A DNA stretch of 64,000 nucleotides from Metapseudomonas resinovorans DSM 21078 (GTDB taxonomy: Bacteria; Pseudomonadota; Gammaproteobacteria; Pseudomonadales; Pseudomonadaceae). Each line of letters begins with the position of its first letter. Position 1 is the stretch's first letter. The stretch lies in the NCBI RefSeq assembly GCF_000423545.1, contig NZ_AUIE01000009.1, positions 62,001 through 126,000 of the forward strand, given 5' to 3'. Below, one piece after another: positions 16,034 through 24,456 of this stretch. A program made the translations under genes and the position numbers. The notes under the pieces were generated by a model. That model had not been told where the DNA came from. It did not search any database and saw only the letters and a program-made list of their open reading frames with translations.

Positions 16034-16771
16034 TTACTGAGAGACGATGAGACCGGTGAACTGGTAGCCCATGAGCAGGAAGCCTGCGCTCATCATGGCG
16101 ACGTTGGCGGTATAGGCATGGCGCCAGAAGCTGGCGGTGCGTCGCCAGTAACCCATCAGAATAAGAATGGTGCCGAGGGCCAGGAGTTGGCCGATCTCGA
16201 CGCCGACGTTGAAGGCGATCAGGTTGGCGATCAGGCCGTCTGGGGAAATCTCGAATTCCTGGATCTTGGTAGCCAGGCCGAAACCGTGGAGCAGGCCGAA
16301 GATCAGCGTTGCTGCGCGGGTATCGGGTTGGTAGCCGAACCAACGCTGGAAGGCGCCGAGGTTGTCCAGGGCCTTGTAGACCACCGAGAAGCCGATGATT
16401 GCATCGATGACGTAGGCGCTGATGCTGATGCTGCTCAGCACGCCGAACAGCAGGGTGACCGAGTGCCCGACCGCGAACAGAGTGACGTAGAGCCCTACGT
16501 CCTTCATGCGGTAGAGGAAGAAGATCACGCCGAAGAGGAACAGCAGGTGATCGTAGCCGGTGATCATGTGCTTGGCGCCCATGTAGATGAAGGGCAGCAG
16601 AAGCACACCGGTACTTTCCTGGATGAAGCCCTTGTCGCCTTCTGGTACGCCATGGGCCAGCGCGTCGGGCATGACCGCGAACAGGAGGGCGATTGCCAGC
16701 AAGGGCAGGAGCAGCGGCCGACGCAGGCGCGCGACGACGGCACCCACTCCGCTCTGGAATTGCGAATGCAT
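16034..16771 (-). CDS. HupE/UreJ-family membrane protein (putative Ni/Co or Zn permease)
   Basis: 245 residues from ATG 16771. A signal-like first helix ends in ALAHGVPEGD, then 6-7 transmembrane segments carry the HupE/UreJ_2 motifs GAKHMITGYDHLLFLFGVI, GHSVTLLFGVL and FGLLHGFGLATKI. The His and Asp residues in these helices are the presumed metal path. HupE proteins mediate nickel (or cobalt) uptake for hydrogenase and urease, but related forms occur in zinc-responsive loci. No urease or hydrogenase gene is visible here. It lies in the middle of a three-gene leftward operon, divergent from the metal-sensor gene at 17275. Confidence 0.75.
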   Translation of the reverse strand: MHSQFQSGVGAVVARLRRPLLLPLLAIALLFAVMPDALAHGVPEGDKGFIQESTGVLLLPFIYMGAKHMITGYDHLLFLFGVIFFLYRMKDVGLYVTLFAVGHSVTLLFGVLSSISISAYVIDAIIGFSVVYKALDNLGAFQRWFGYQPDTRAATLIFGLLHGFGLATKIQEFEISPDGLIANLIAFNVGVEIGQLLALGTILILMGYWRRTASFWRHAYTANVAMMSAGFLLMGYQFTGLIVSQ

Positions 16772-16817
16772 TGAGATAGTCCTGGTTGTGATGGTCGGGG
16801 CTGCGTAGCGGCAGCGT

Positions 16818-17171
16818 TCAGAGCACAAGCCGGGAGCGCGGGGGCCTTTCGATCAGGAATATCGGTGCGTTGGGCATGGGCAACTGCGGCAATGCAGCGG
16901 GAAAACTGCGATCAGGCTGAGCCGGAAGATCCAGCCGCGCGTTGAGGTGTGGGGTCTCGTGCAAGTGATCAGCGGTGTAGGGAGCGTGAAAGTGATCACT
17001 GCACGTCCGGCAGCCCTGCGGTTCCAGATCGTCGTGCGAATGGGGCTGCATCGCCTCTGAGACGGGCGGTTTTGAGCTGGACAGCAACGCAGAAGCGTGC
17101 CCCACCCAGGCCATGAACATGGCCAGGAGCAGCGCTAATACCACGTGCGTTCTGACAGCGTTGCCTAGCAT
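16818..17171 (-). CDS. Small exported His-rich protein of the HupE operon
   Basis: 117 residues, family not recognised. The N-terminus is a signal peptide or membrane anchor (THVVLALLLAMFMAWVGHAS). The mature part is rich in His and has two Cys: MQPHSHDDLEPQGCRTCSDH, then FHAPYTADHLHETPHLN, a likely metal-binding segment; the C-terminus is Pro-rich. It is the first gene of the operon with hupE (46-bp gap) and the anchor gene, and its start is 50 bp from a CsoR/RcnR-type operator (17221-17235). I infer a periplasmic metal-binding or sensing protein. Confidence 0.5.
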   Translation of the reverse strand: MLGNAVRTHVVLALLLAMFMAWVGHASALLSSSKPPVSEAMQPHSHDDLEPQGCRTCSDHFHAPYTADHLHETPHLNARLDLPAQPDRSFPAALPQLPMPNAPIFLIERPPRSRLVL

Positions 17172-17220
17172 TTCCGATCTTCAAGCCCCGAAAGATGACC
17201 GCCTGCGCGCTTGATAGCAT

Positions 17221-17235
17221 CCCCCCCAGGGGGAT
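17221..17235. promoter_or_regulatory. CsoR/RcnR-type operator (C-tract/G-tract dyad)
   Basis: TCCCCC-CCA-GGGGGA is a G/C-tract inverted repeat like the operators of CsoR/RcnR/InrS repressors. It lies 40 bp upstream of the repressor ATG and 50 bp upstream of the divergent His-rich/HupE operon, so both directions could be controlled by the same metal sensor. Confidence 0.65.
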
Positions 17236-17274
17236 AGGATGCAACGATCCATATCGTTGCACGGGGCTCTTGCG

Positions 17275-17562
17275 ATGGGCAAGCACGAACACAGCCACCA
17301 GCACCAAAGTCATAGCGAAATCATCAAAAGGTTGAAGCGGGCAGATGGTCACCTGCGCAGCATCGTCACCATGATCGAAGATGGGCGAGCCTGCGTGGAT
17401 ATCGCGCAGCAGCTGCATGCCGTAGAGAAGGCCGTCTGCCAGGCCAAGCGTACGCTGATCCAGGACCACATCGATCACTGCCTGGAGCACACCGTGGGTG
17501 CGCTGACCAACGGTGAGCGCGCCCCGCTTGAAGAGTTCAAGCAGATCACCAAATACCTCTAG
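17275..17562 (+). CDS. CsoR/RcnR-family metal-sensing repressor (InrS-like residue pattern)
   Basis: 95 residues from ATG 17275; all-helical DUF156/CsoR fold (IIKRLKRADGHLRSIVTMIE, ACVDIAQQLHAVEKAVCQAK, DHIDHCLEHTV). The start carries a His-rich tail (MGKHEHSHQHQSHSE). Ligand positions read Cys40, His65, Cys69, the C-H-C fingerprint of CsoR (Cu) and InrS (Ni) sensors. E. coli RcnR has His at the last position and His3. Since the next gene, 7 bp away, is a NicO-type Ni/Co exporter, nickel sensing of the InrS type is the best guess. Metal binding would release the operator at 17221-17235. Confidence 0.85.
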   Translation: MGKHEHSHQHQSHSEIIKRLKRADGHLRSIVTMIEDGRACVDIAQQLHAVEKAVCQAKRTLIQDHIDHCLEHTVGALTNGERAPLEEFKQITKYL

Positions 17563-17569
17563 GCCCGCC

Positions 17570-18703
17570 ATGTCCAATTTCGCCGAACTGCTGCAACAGG
17601 GCACGGCTCACGCCTGGCTCTACTTCCCCAGCGCCATTCTCCTGGGAGCCTTGCACGGACTGGAGCCGGGCCATTCGAAGACCATGATGGCGGCCTTCAT
17701 CGTCGCCATTCGCGGCACCGTGAAGCAGGCTGTCCTGCTTGGGCTCGCCGCGACCGTTTCACACACTGCTGTGGTTTGGCTGGTCGCTGTGGGTGGTATG
17801 TACCTGGGCCAGAACCTGGACGCCGAAACCACCGAACCGTACTTCCAGCTCGCATCTGCGCTGATCATCGTGGTCATCGCGCTCTGGATGCTCTGGCGCA
17901 CCTGGCGTGGCGAGCAGATGTGGCGTTTCGAGCAGGACGATGACCATCACCACGACCACCATCATGACGAAACCCGGCGTATCGACACGGGCCATGGGCG
18001 TGTTGAACTCGCGATTTTCGAGGACGGGGCGCCGCCGCGCTGGCGAATTAACGTGCTCAGTGGCCACGCCTGGGCGGCCGGAGAAGTGACCTTGCAGACC
18101 ACCCGCCCGGACGGTCGCATGCGTCGCTTTGCGTTCGCCGATCGGGGCGGCTACCTGGAGTCCGTGGATGAGGTTCCGGAGCCCCATGAGTTCAGCGCGC
18201 GGCTCAGCCTGGGCCATGGCAACCATTCCCACGATTACGACCTGGACTTCCGCGAGCATGGCCACGATCACGCGCATGCCGAACTGGAGGGGCTGGAGCT
18301 GTCGCTGGAGGGCTATCAGGATGCCCACGAACGGGCCCACGCCAACGACATCCGCAAGCGCTTCGCCAACCGCAATGTGACGACCGGGCAAATCATTCTG
18401 TTCGGCCTGACGGGAGGGCTGATCCCCTGTCCGGCAGCGATCACCGTGCTGCTGCTCTGCCTGCAAGTGAAAGAAGTCGCCCTTGGCGCCGCGCTGGTGT
18501 TGTGTTTCAGCATTGGCCTTGCCCTTACCCTGGTCAGCGTGGGAGCGGCAGCGGCCATCGGCGCTCGGCGGGCCTCCAATCGCTGGCCCTGGCTGGGAGC
18601 GGTGGCGCGACGAGCGCCCTATCTGTCCAGCCTGCTGATCATCGGCGTGGGTATCTACATGGGCATCCACGGCTGGATCGGGCTGAATGCCCCGCACGGA
18701 TAA
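17570..18703 (+). CDS. rcnA: NicO/RcnA-family nickel-cobalt efflux protein
   Basis: 377 residues from ATG 17570. The two halves of a NicO transporter are visible: GALHGLEPGHSKTMMAAFIV in helix 2 and GLTGGLIPCPAAITVLLLC in the C-terminal half, with about 6-7 helices. Between them is a long cytoplasmic loop (about 120-270) with His clusters (DDDHHHDHHHDE, HGNHSHDYD, REHGHDHAHAE). That loop is larger than the one in E. coli RcnA and includes a beta-rich insert (VLSGHAWAAGEVTLQTTRP). The role is Ni2+/Co2+ export. It is translationally close to the upstream sensor gene and 3 bp upstream of a TraX-like gene, so the three probably form one operon. Confidence 0.88.
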   Translation: MSNFAELLQQGTAHAWLYFPSAILLGALHGLEPGHSKTMMAAFIVAIRGTVKQAVLLGLAATVSHTAVVWLVAVGGMYLGQNLDAETTEPYFQLASALIIVVIALWMLWRTWRGEQMWRFEQDDDHHHDHHHDETRRIDTGHGRVELAIFEDGAPPRWRINVLSGHAWAAGEVTLQTTRPDGRMRRFAFADRGGYLESVDEVPEPHEFSARLSLGHGNHSHDYDLDFREHGHDHAHAELEGLELSLEGYQDAHERAHANDIRKRFANRNVTTGQIILFGLTGGLIPCPAAITVLLLCLQVKEVALGAALVLCFSIGLALTLVSVGAAAAIGARRASNRWPWLGAVARRAPYLSSLLIIGVGIYMGIHGWIGLNAPHG

Positions 18704-18706
18704 ACG

Positions 18707-19450
18707 ATGGCGGATGAGCAGGTACCCTCCCCTTCATCGATCCGAAACGGCAGCCTGGGCCTCATAAAGTGGCTGGCAATGCTGACGATGGTGATGGATC
18801 ACCTGCGTTACATATGGCCGGAGGCCAATGGCCTGTATGTGCCCGGGCGAATTGCCTTTCCTTTCTTCTGCCTGGCCATTGCCGCCAACGTGGCGCGATC
18901 CCGGGTTGGTGATGTGTTCACCGCCGGGAATGCCCGCTATCTAGTCTGGCTGCTGCTTTTCGCGGCGCTGTCCGAAGTGCCTTACCGCAGCTATTTCTAC
19001 GGAACCACGTCACTCAACGTGCTGCCAACGCTGTTACTGGGACTGGTGATTGCCTGGGGCGTCCATCATCAGACGCGCGAGGCCTACACAATGGCGCTGG
19101 TCGCAGCTGCGCTAGCGTTCGTCCTCGATGGCCCGTTGATGTACGGCTTTATCGGTGCGCTGGTGCCCGCTGCGTTGCTGGTAGCGATCAGACAGCCCGG
19201 GCTGCTGTGGCTGCTGCCGGCGGCACTGTGTGTGCTGATGAACGTGCGTGACCACCTGCTGAGTGGAGTGGCCAGCTACCAGCTCTATCCGATCCTGGTG
19301 CTAGCCACTGCGTTCGTCGCGCCCTTGTTCGGCCTGTGGTTGCTGCGGCAATCCACGAAATTCAACGTGTGGCCGGTGCGACGTTGGGGCTACCTCTTTT
19401 ACCCAGTACACCTGGTCATTCTGCAGGTGGTGCGCATCGCTACCTTGTAG
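18707..19450 (+). CDS. TraX-family integral membrane protein
   Basis: 247 residues with about 8 transmembrane helices. The TraX family start is visible: LGLIKWLAMLTMVMDHLRYI, followed by GRIAFPFFCLAIAANVARS. The C-terminus RWGYLFYPVHLVILQVVRIA also matches. TraX of F plasmid is needed for N-acetylation of pilin and the fold is of acyltransferase type. Chromosomal copies are widespread and their role is unknown. No other conjugation gene is nearby. It begins 3 bp after the nickel exporter and so is likely expressed under the same metal-responsive promoter, an unusual setting. Confidence 0.8.
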   Translation: MADEQVPSPSSIRNGSLGLIKWLAMLTMVMDHLRYIWPEANGLYVPGRIAFPFFCLAIAANVARSRVGDVFTAGNARYLVWLLLFAALSEVPYRSYFYGTTSLNVLPTLLLGLVIAWGVHHQTREAYTMALVAAALAFVLDGPLMYGFIGALVPAALLVAIRQPGLLWLLPAALCVLMNVRDHLLSGVASYQLYPILVLATAFVAPLFGLWLLRQSTKFNVWPVRRWGYLFYPVHLVILQVVRIATL

Positions 19451-19459
19451 GGGCGGTCG

Positions 19460-20932
19460 CTACGGTTGCACCTGTTCTGGGTCCGGCTCAGCAACCTTGA
19501 AGCAGAGGCAGACACGGGTGCCTTCGTTCTCGCGACTGGTCAGACTGGCTCGCCCCCCAAAGCGCTCCATGATCTGTTTCACCATGATCAAGCCAATCCC
19601 CAACCCACCTTGCTTGGTGGTGTAGAAGGACTTGAAAGCCATCGCTTCCTGCTGACGCGACATGCCTTGGCCGGTGTCGCTGATGTTCATGTAGAGCCAC
19701 CGACCTGTAACGTCCGCTTCGATACTGACCTTGAGCTTGCCGCCCTTTTGCATCGCCTCAATGGCATTGGCGACGACGCTGTTCAGCACCTGGGAGAGCA
19801 GCATGTGGTGGCTGACCACCTTGGGTGGAGAATCATTGCTCATCTCAACCTGGATGTTCGCCTTCGCCAGTTGCGCTGCGAAATGCTCCAGGGTTTCTTT
19901 CATGATTTCGACCGGCTCAACCTTTTGCGACTCACCGTGCAGGGGGCGCAGGCAGAGAAGGAGCTCACGAACCCAGGTGGACATGCGATCAACCTGGCTG
20001 ATGATGTCGCGCACGCACTTCTGTAAATCCGGGCCATCCAGCTCCTGGGCCAGTTCGGCGCTGGAGCGGATCGAGGCCAGGGGGTTGCGCAGGCTATGGG
20101 CAACAGCCGACGACATTTCCCCAAGGCCCACATAAGTCCGGTTGGCTACCAGCTGGTTCTGCTGCGAGGCCAGCAGCCGCGAGGCACGCCGCACAATCCA
20201 GAACAAGCCGAAGTAGATCAGCAGGCCACCGACTGCGGTCGCCAGCCAGATCATCCTGTAGCCTCGGTTCACCCGCTCGATCAGGTCCACGGGCTCCTTG
20301 TAGATCTCGACCATGGACAGAACCTTGCCTCGTCCATCGGTCAGCGGGATGTAGTTCTCGATGAAGAAGTTCTTGGGCGGCCGCAGGAACTGCTGCTCGA
20401 CGCGCTTTTCCCCGACCTCGGTGTATTCGGCTGAAACTTCGGTCGCCGAACTGAAGGCCTTCTCCATTTCTTCGTCACCCTCGACACGCTGGCCGATCAG
20501 GGCGGGATTGGTCGACCAGACGACAACGTGGTCAGGGGAGTAAATGGTGGCCAGCAAGGCGTCCGGCAAGTGGGAAAGGTGTTCGAGAAACTCGGAACGG
20601 GCGCGTTCCCGTCGGTGTCGCTCGTCCTCCGACAGTTCAGCGGCGTCCTGGAGAAGCAGCAGCTCGCCCATGTCCATGCCTGGCAGACGGTGATGCCGGA
20701 CTTCGCCAGCGGCGAGGGTCTGGATGAACTGCGCAGTCAGGAGGGCGTCCCGCGCCAGGCTCTCATTGACCACGAAGCGTGTGGCGATGAGCCCGAGCCC
20801 CACGGCGACAGAGCTGATGATCACCAGACTGATGATCGAGAACCAGCGGAGCAGGTTGAACGACTCGGTAGGCGCGATGGCATCCGTATCCCGCTCCCAT
20901 ATGTATTTCCCCCAGACAGTCGCCAGTTGCAT
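19460..20932 (-). CDS. Orphan sensor histidine kinase
   Basis: 490 residues. TM1 about 31-52 and TM2 about 226-247 enclose a roughly 170-residue periplasmic sensor (ALLATIYSPDHVVVWSTNP, FFIENYIPLTDGRGKVLSM) of the double-Cache-like type. No HAMP is evident. The HisKA box is GEMSSAVAHSLRNPLASIRS (phospho-His in AHSLRNP). The HATPase has the N box SVVANAIEAM, G1 DTGQGMS, and G2 GGLGIGL. No response regulator gene is adjacent, so the partner is elsewhere. It is convergent with the TraX gene (9 bp apart). The His-kinase core resembles the NtrB/AtoS group. Confidence 0.88.
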   Translation of the reverse strand: MQLATVWGKYIWERDTDAIAPTESFNLLRWFSIISLVIISSVAVGLGLIATRFVVNESLARDALLTAQFIQTLAAGEVRHHRLPGMDMGELLLLQDAAELSEDERHRRERARSEFLEHLSHLPDALLATIYSPDHVVVWSTNPALIGQRVEGDEEMEKAFSSATEVSAEYTEVGEKRVEQQFLRPPKNFFIENYIPLTDGRGKVLSMVEIYKEPVDLIERVNRGYRMIWLATAVGGLLIYFGLFWIVRRASRLLASQQNQLVANRTYVGLGEMSSAVAHSLRNPLASIRSSAELAQELDGPDLQKCVRDIISQVDRMSTWVRELLLCLRPLHGESQKVEPVEIMKETLEHFAAQLAKANIQVEMSNDSPPKVVSHHMLLSQVLNSVVANAIEAMQKGGKLKVSIEADVTGRWLYMNISDTGQGMSRQQEAMAFKSFYTTKQGGLGIGLIMVKQIMERFGGRASLTSRENEGTRVCLCFKVAEPDPEQVQP

Positions 20933-21111
20933 GAGCGGCCCTCCCTAGTGTTTTTCGATCCTGTATAGCAGCAGTGGAGACAGGGCCATTTGCGGCCCCG
21001 TCAGCGCTGCGCCAGGTGGTCGAGTTCAGGGAATGATTGGAGACCAGTCGGACGAGCGGCCCCGATTACCATGCCCATTGAATCATCGCCCTTCGAGCCG
21101 GGCTGGCCGCC

Positions 21112-21564
21112 TCACATCTGGGGCGGCCAGTTATGGGCTTCGGCCTGGCAGTCCTTGCACCAGGCATAGAGCGCGTTGTAGATCACCAGGCCGTGAGCCA
21201 GCATCTCGTGGTCATCGGCGAAGTTGTGCGAGAGCCCCAGCGAGATGGCATAGAGGCCCGCCGATTGAGGGGTGAAATCGAGTCGCGACGTGTCGGCGCC
21301 GCGCACGATGGCGGCCAGCTGTCGCAAGGCAGGATCAACCAGGGCGTACTTCTTCAGGAAGGCATCGAAGCTGCATAACTCGCCATCGTGGCTGAGTTCG
21401 ACATTGGGTATGTCGTAGGGGGCCGCATCCTGCTCGGCAGCCACACGCAGTACCTCGGAAGCCGGCACATAGAGAAACTCCGGCTGCGGATCGATGAAAC
21501 GCTGGATGAGCCAGGGGCAAGCGATACGGTCGATCTTCGGACGTTCACGGGTAACCCATTTCAT
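21112..21564 (-). CDS. ChrB C-terminal-domain protein (chromate resistance)
   Basis: 150 residues consisting only of the ChrB_C domain: WVTRERPKIDRIACPWLIQR, FLYVPASEV, IPNVELSHDGELCSFDAFL, NFADDHEMLAHGLVIYNALY. The same domain forms the C-terminal half of the full ChrB three genes upstream. It is the last gene of the chr operon, 20 bp after a rhodanese gene, with GGGAGGTG before the ATG. The domain is reported in chromate-resistance proteins; its activity is unknown, though a redox or chromate-binding role through the conserved Cys is plausible. Confidence 0.8.
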   Translation of the reverse strand: MKWVTRERPKIDRIACPWLIQRFIDPQPEFLYVPASEVLRVAAEQDAAPYDIPNVELSHDGELCSFDAFLKKYALVDPALRQLAAIVRGADTSRLDFTPQSAGLYAISLGLSHNFADDHEMLAHGLVIYNALYAWCKDCQAEAHNWPPQM

Positions 21565-21584
21565 GGAGCACCTCCCGCCTGCGT

Positions 21585-21905
21585 CTACAGGCTCCGGGTG
21601 GGCCGGCCGGCGTCACGCCAGCCGGAAAAACCATCGATCAGGTAGCGCGCATCGAGCCCCATGGCGTCCAGCGTGGCGGCGATACCCTGGCTGATTTCGT
21701 GGCCATGGGCGCAATAGAGCACCACGGGCCTGTCCCGTGGTACCGAATCCTTCCAGGTAAACACCGACTCGGGATCGAGCCAGCGCGCGTCAGGAATGGC
21801 CGCCGCGTCAGCCGCACGTACCGCTTCGCGGCGCACATCCAGCAGGGTGAAATTGCGTCCTGCCGCTTGCCACTCCATCAATTCGCAACTCGTGATCCGG
21901 CTCAT
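21585..21905 (-). CDS. Rhodanese-domain protein of the chromate operon
   Basis: 106 residues from ATG 21905 (GAGAGGTG upstream). A single rhodanese domain: FTLLDVRREAVRAADAAAIP and the active-site loop YCAHGHEISQG, with Cys as the sulfur carrier and a basic residue missing from the usual CxxGxR signature (here CAHGHE). It may be a sulfurtransferase or thiol-linked oxyanion handling protein. It sits between chrA (10 bp) and the second ChrB-type gene (20 bp). Rhodanese genes in chr operons are known in related bacteria; the link to chromate reduction or repair is inference. Confidence 0.85.
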   Translation of the reverse strand: MSRITSCELMEWQAAGRNFTLLDVRREAVRAADAAAIPDARWLDPESVFTWKDSVPRDRPVVLYCAHGHEISQGIAATLDAMGLDARYLIDGFSGWRDAGRPTRSL

Positions 21906-21915
21906 TTCACACCTC

Positions 21916-23280
21916 TCAGGTACGCAACAGGTGCACCAGCAACCCCACCAGGGCACAGGCCAGCAGCACCGGGATGACGCCTCGCTTGAATCGGAACAGG
22001 GCAATCGCCGCTGCCACGGCGATCAGCGCCGACGGCCAATCGAAGCGACCGTCGAAGCCTTGTGGCCAGAGCACGTGGTAGCCGAAGAAGAGGGCCAGGT
22101 TGAGGATCACCCCCACCACCGCGGCGGTGATGCCGGTGAGCGGGGCAGTGAATTTCAGCTCGCCATGGGTGGATTCCACCAGCGGGCCGCCCGCGAGGAT
22201 GAACAGGAATGACGGCAGGAACGTGAACCAGGTGACCAGGGTGGCGGCCACGGCGCCGGCCAGAAAGGCCTGGTCGGCACCGAACATCGGATTCACGTAG
22301 GCGCCCACGAAGCCGACGAAGGCGACGACCATGATCAACGGACCCGGCGTGGTTTCCCCCAGCGCCAGGCCGTCGATCATTTGCGTCGGGGTGAGCCAGC
22401 CGTAGTGGCCCACCGCGCCTTGATAGACATAGGGCAACACCGCATAGGCGCCACCGAAGGTAAGCAGCGCCGCCTTGGTGAAGAACCAGCCCATCTGGGT
22501 GAGCGTGCCGTGCCAACCGAAGACCGCCGTCAGCAGGCCCATGGGCAGCAGCCAGAGCACGCCGCCGATGACCGCCAGTGCCAGCAAACGAGGCCAGCGA
22601 AAGCGCGCATGCTCGGGCGTGGGCGTGTCGTCATCGATCAGCGCCGGCCCATAGGTGGCTTTCGCCGCAGCATGACCACCGCCCAGCGCGAACTTGTCCG
22701 GGAAGAGGCGTCCACCCACGTAGCCGATCAGTGCCGCGCCCAGCACGATCAGGGGAAACGGAACATTCAGGGCGAAAATGGCGATGAAGGACGCCGCGGC
22801 GATACCCCACAACCAATTGTTCTTCAAAGCGCGCGAGCCAATGCGGTGGGCGGCCTGGACCACGATGGCGGTGACCGCCGGCTTGATGCCGTAGAACAAT
22901 CCGGCTACCACCGGCACCTCACCAAAGGCGATGTAGACCCAGGACAGCGCGATGAGGATGAACAGCGACGGCAATACGAAGAGCGCGCCGGCAATGACAC
23001 CTCCCCAGGTACGGTGCATCAGCCAGCCGATGTAGGTCGCGAGCTGCTGGGCCTCAGGTCCCGGCAGCAACATGCAGTAGTTCAGGGCATGGAGAAAACG
23101 CCGCTCGCTGATCCAGCGCCTCCGTTCCACCAGCTCCTGGTGCATGATCGAAATCTGCCCGGCGGGCCCGCCGAAGCTGATGAAACCGAGCTTGAGCCAG
23201 AACAGGAAGGCCTGGAACAGGCTTACGGGACGGGCACCGGATGGCGACTGTTCGTCGGCGCGCATGGTGTTTTCACTCAT
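21916..23280 (-). CDS. chrA: Chromate transporter ChrA (long-chain, two-domain)
   Basis: 454 residues from ATG 23280, whose ATGAGTGA overlaps the chrB stop by 8 bp, implying translational coupling. Two homologous CHR domains are visible. The N-terminal one has FGGPAGQISIMHQELVERRR and LPGPEAQQLATYIGW; the C-terminal one has LLTFGGAYAVLPYVYQG and DGLALGETTPGPLIMV. The inner-membrane protein exports chromate driven by proton motive force. The full two-domain length matches the CHR long-chain class. Confidence 0.95.
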   Translation of the reverse strand: MSENTMRADEQSPSGARPVSLFQAFLFWLKLGFISFGGPAGQISIMHQELVERRRWISERRFLHALNYCMLLPGPEAQQLATYIGWLMHRTWGGVIAGALFVLPSLFILIALSWVYIAFGEVPVVAGLFYGIKPAVTAIVVQAAHRIGSRALKNNWLWGIAAASFIAIFALNVPFPLIVLGAALIGYVGGRLFPDKFALGGGHAAAKATYGPALIDDDTPTPEHARFRWPRLLALAVIGGVLWLLPMGLLTAVFGWHGTLTQMGWFFTKAALLTFGGAYAVLPYVYQGAVGHYGWLTPTQMIDGLALGETTPGPLIMVVAFVGFVGAYVNPMFGADQAFLAGAVAATLVTWFTFLPSFLFILAGGPLVESTHGELKFTAPLTGITAAVVGVILNLALFFGYHVLWPQGFDGRFDWPSALIAVAAAIALFRFKRGVIPVLLACALVGLLVHLLRT

Positions 23281-24217
23281 CGTTTTTCTCTTCATTGGCA
23301 AAGGCAGTCAGCAGGCCATCGAAAATGGCGCTGGCGGCGGTCAGGAGCTGATCATCATCCAAGATGCTTTCCCGCAGGCCGGCCAGAACCCGCTCGATGC
23401 CCGCCGCCTCCAGCGGCTGAACACCGCCTACGTCCAGGTAGTGCACCAGGGCGGCGACTTTCCCCAGGGACGGTGCGTTCAGCTCGAAGCTGGCTTGCAG
23501 GGTCTCGAAGGTGACGCGGTTGCCGACGTGGCTGAAGGTGGCGCCATCGAAATCGAAACCGAGGGCATCCGCCGGGCAATCATGGGGTGAGTCCAGCCAG
23601 AGGATTCGAGCGCCGTCGTCGATGTAACGACGGATGAGCCAGGCGCTGGCCAGACGGTCGACCCACGGACGCTTTCGCGTGGCCCAGAGGCGGCCCTGGT
23701 AGTCCTGCCGCCTGAGAACGGGGATGGGCTGGTCATGGCTACAGGGCTCATCTGCCGACAGGGCACGGCTCAGGGCGGTTTCCAGGCCTTGCAGTGCCAC
23801 GTCGACATCCTGACCGGCTCGACCCGGGAAAAAGTCGATGGCTGCAAGCTGGGTGAAGGACTTGCGCAGCTTGCGGATCTGCCTGGTAGAGGCCAGCGCA
23901 TTCTCGGCTGTCAGTTGGCCGCGACAGACCTCGATCTCGGCGCGCAGCGCCGCATAGTCCTCGGCACGATCGAACAGCGGGATGAAGCGCTCGCCCTGGG
24001 GATCATGGATGGGCAGCAGGTAGGCCGTGCCCTGGATCGAAAGGATGTCGCGCTCGATGGCGGCCAGCGCCGTGCGGCAGACATCGCTGTCTGGCAGCAG
24101 ATACACCCCGTCTCGGAGCACCGCAGCACCACAGGCCTTCAGCGCCCGCCAGGCGCGCATGCGCGCAGTGGCATTGGCAGTGGGGAGGGTGAGGACGAGC
24201 GAGAGCCAATCTTTCAT
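23273..24217 (-). CDS. chrB: ChrB chromate-responsive regulator
   Basis: 314 residues. The N-terminal half contains the ChrB_N helix-turn-helix-like part (SLVLTLPTANATARMRAWRA, GAAVLRDGVYLLPDS). The C-terminal half is ChrB_C (WATRKRPWVDRLASAWLIRR, GFDFDGATFSHVGNRVTFET, VHYLDVGG). In other chr operons ChrB senses chromate and controls chrA. It is the first gene of chrB-chrA-rhodanese-chrB(C), all leftward. The AT-rich leader at 24218-24260 (with TTAGATATCC next to the start on the minus strand) should hold its promoter and operator. Confidence 0.9.
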   Translation of the reverse strand: MKDWLSLVLTLPTANATARMRAWRALKACGAAVLRDGVYLLPDSDVCRTALAAIERDILSIQGTAYLLPIHDPQGERFIPLFDRAEDYAALRAEIEVCRGQLTAENALASTRQIRKLRKSFTQLAAIDFFPGRAGQDVDVALQGLETALSRALSADEPCSHDQPIPVLRRQDYQGRLWATRKRPWVDRLASAWLIRRYIDDGARILWLDSPHDCPADALGFDFDGATFSHVGNRVTFETLQASFELNAPSLGKVAALVHYLDVGGVQPLEAAGIERVLAGLRESILDDDQLLTAASAIFDGLLTAFANEEKNDE

Positions 24218-24456
24218 GTAGGATATCTAACATAATTTGTCTCTTACTCTACATTATTCCTTATCCAGGCTCAGGAAAAGCCCCGCCCGTCGAAGAGGCC
24301 TCGGCCACTCAGGGCGATTTCGTGTGGCTGTAGATGCCCGCCCTGCCCGAAAGACCAAGCAACGCGGGATGAGTCGAGTCGGCGGCGAATGCCTTTGGCG
24401 GACAGGCAGCGATGGAGCTAACAGGATGGACGGGCAGCGATACCCGTCCTGCGGAT

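Noticed and set aside
18707-19450. TraX as evidence for an integrated plasmid or conjugative element
   Set aside because: No relaxase, pilus, integrase or attachment repeat is visible nearby; chromosomal TraX-like genes are common.
19450-19460. Possible two-component partner for the orphan kinase in TraX or chr genes
   Set aside because: No receiver domain is found in the flanking genes on either side.
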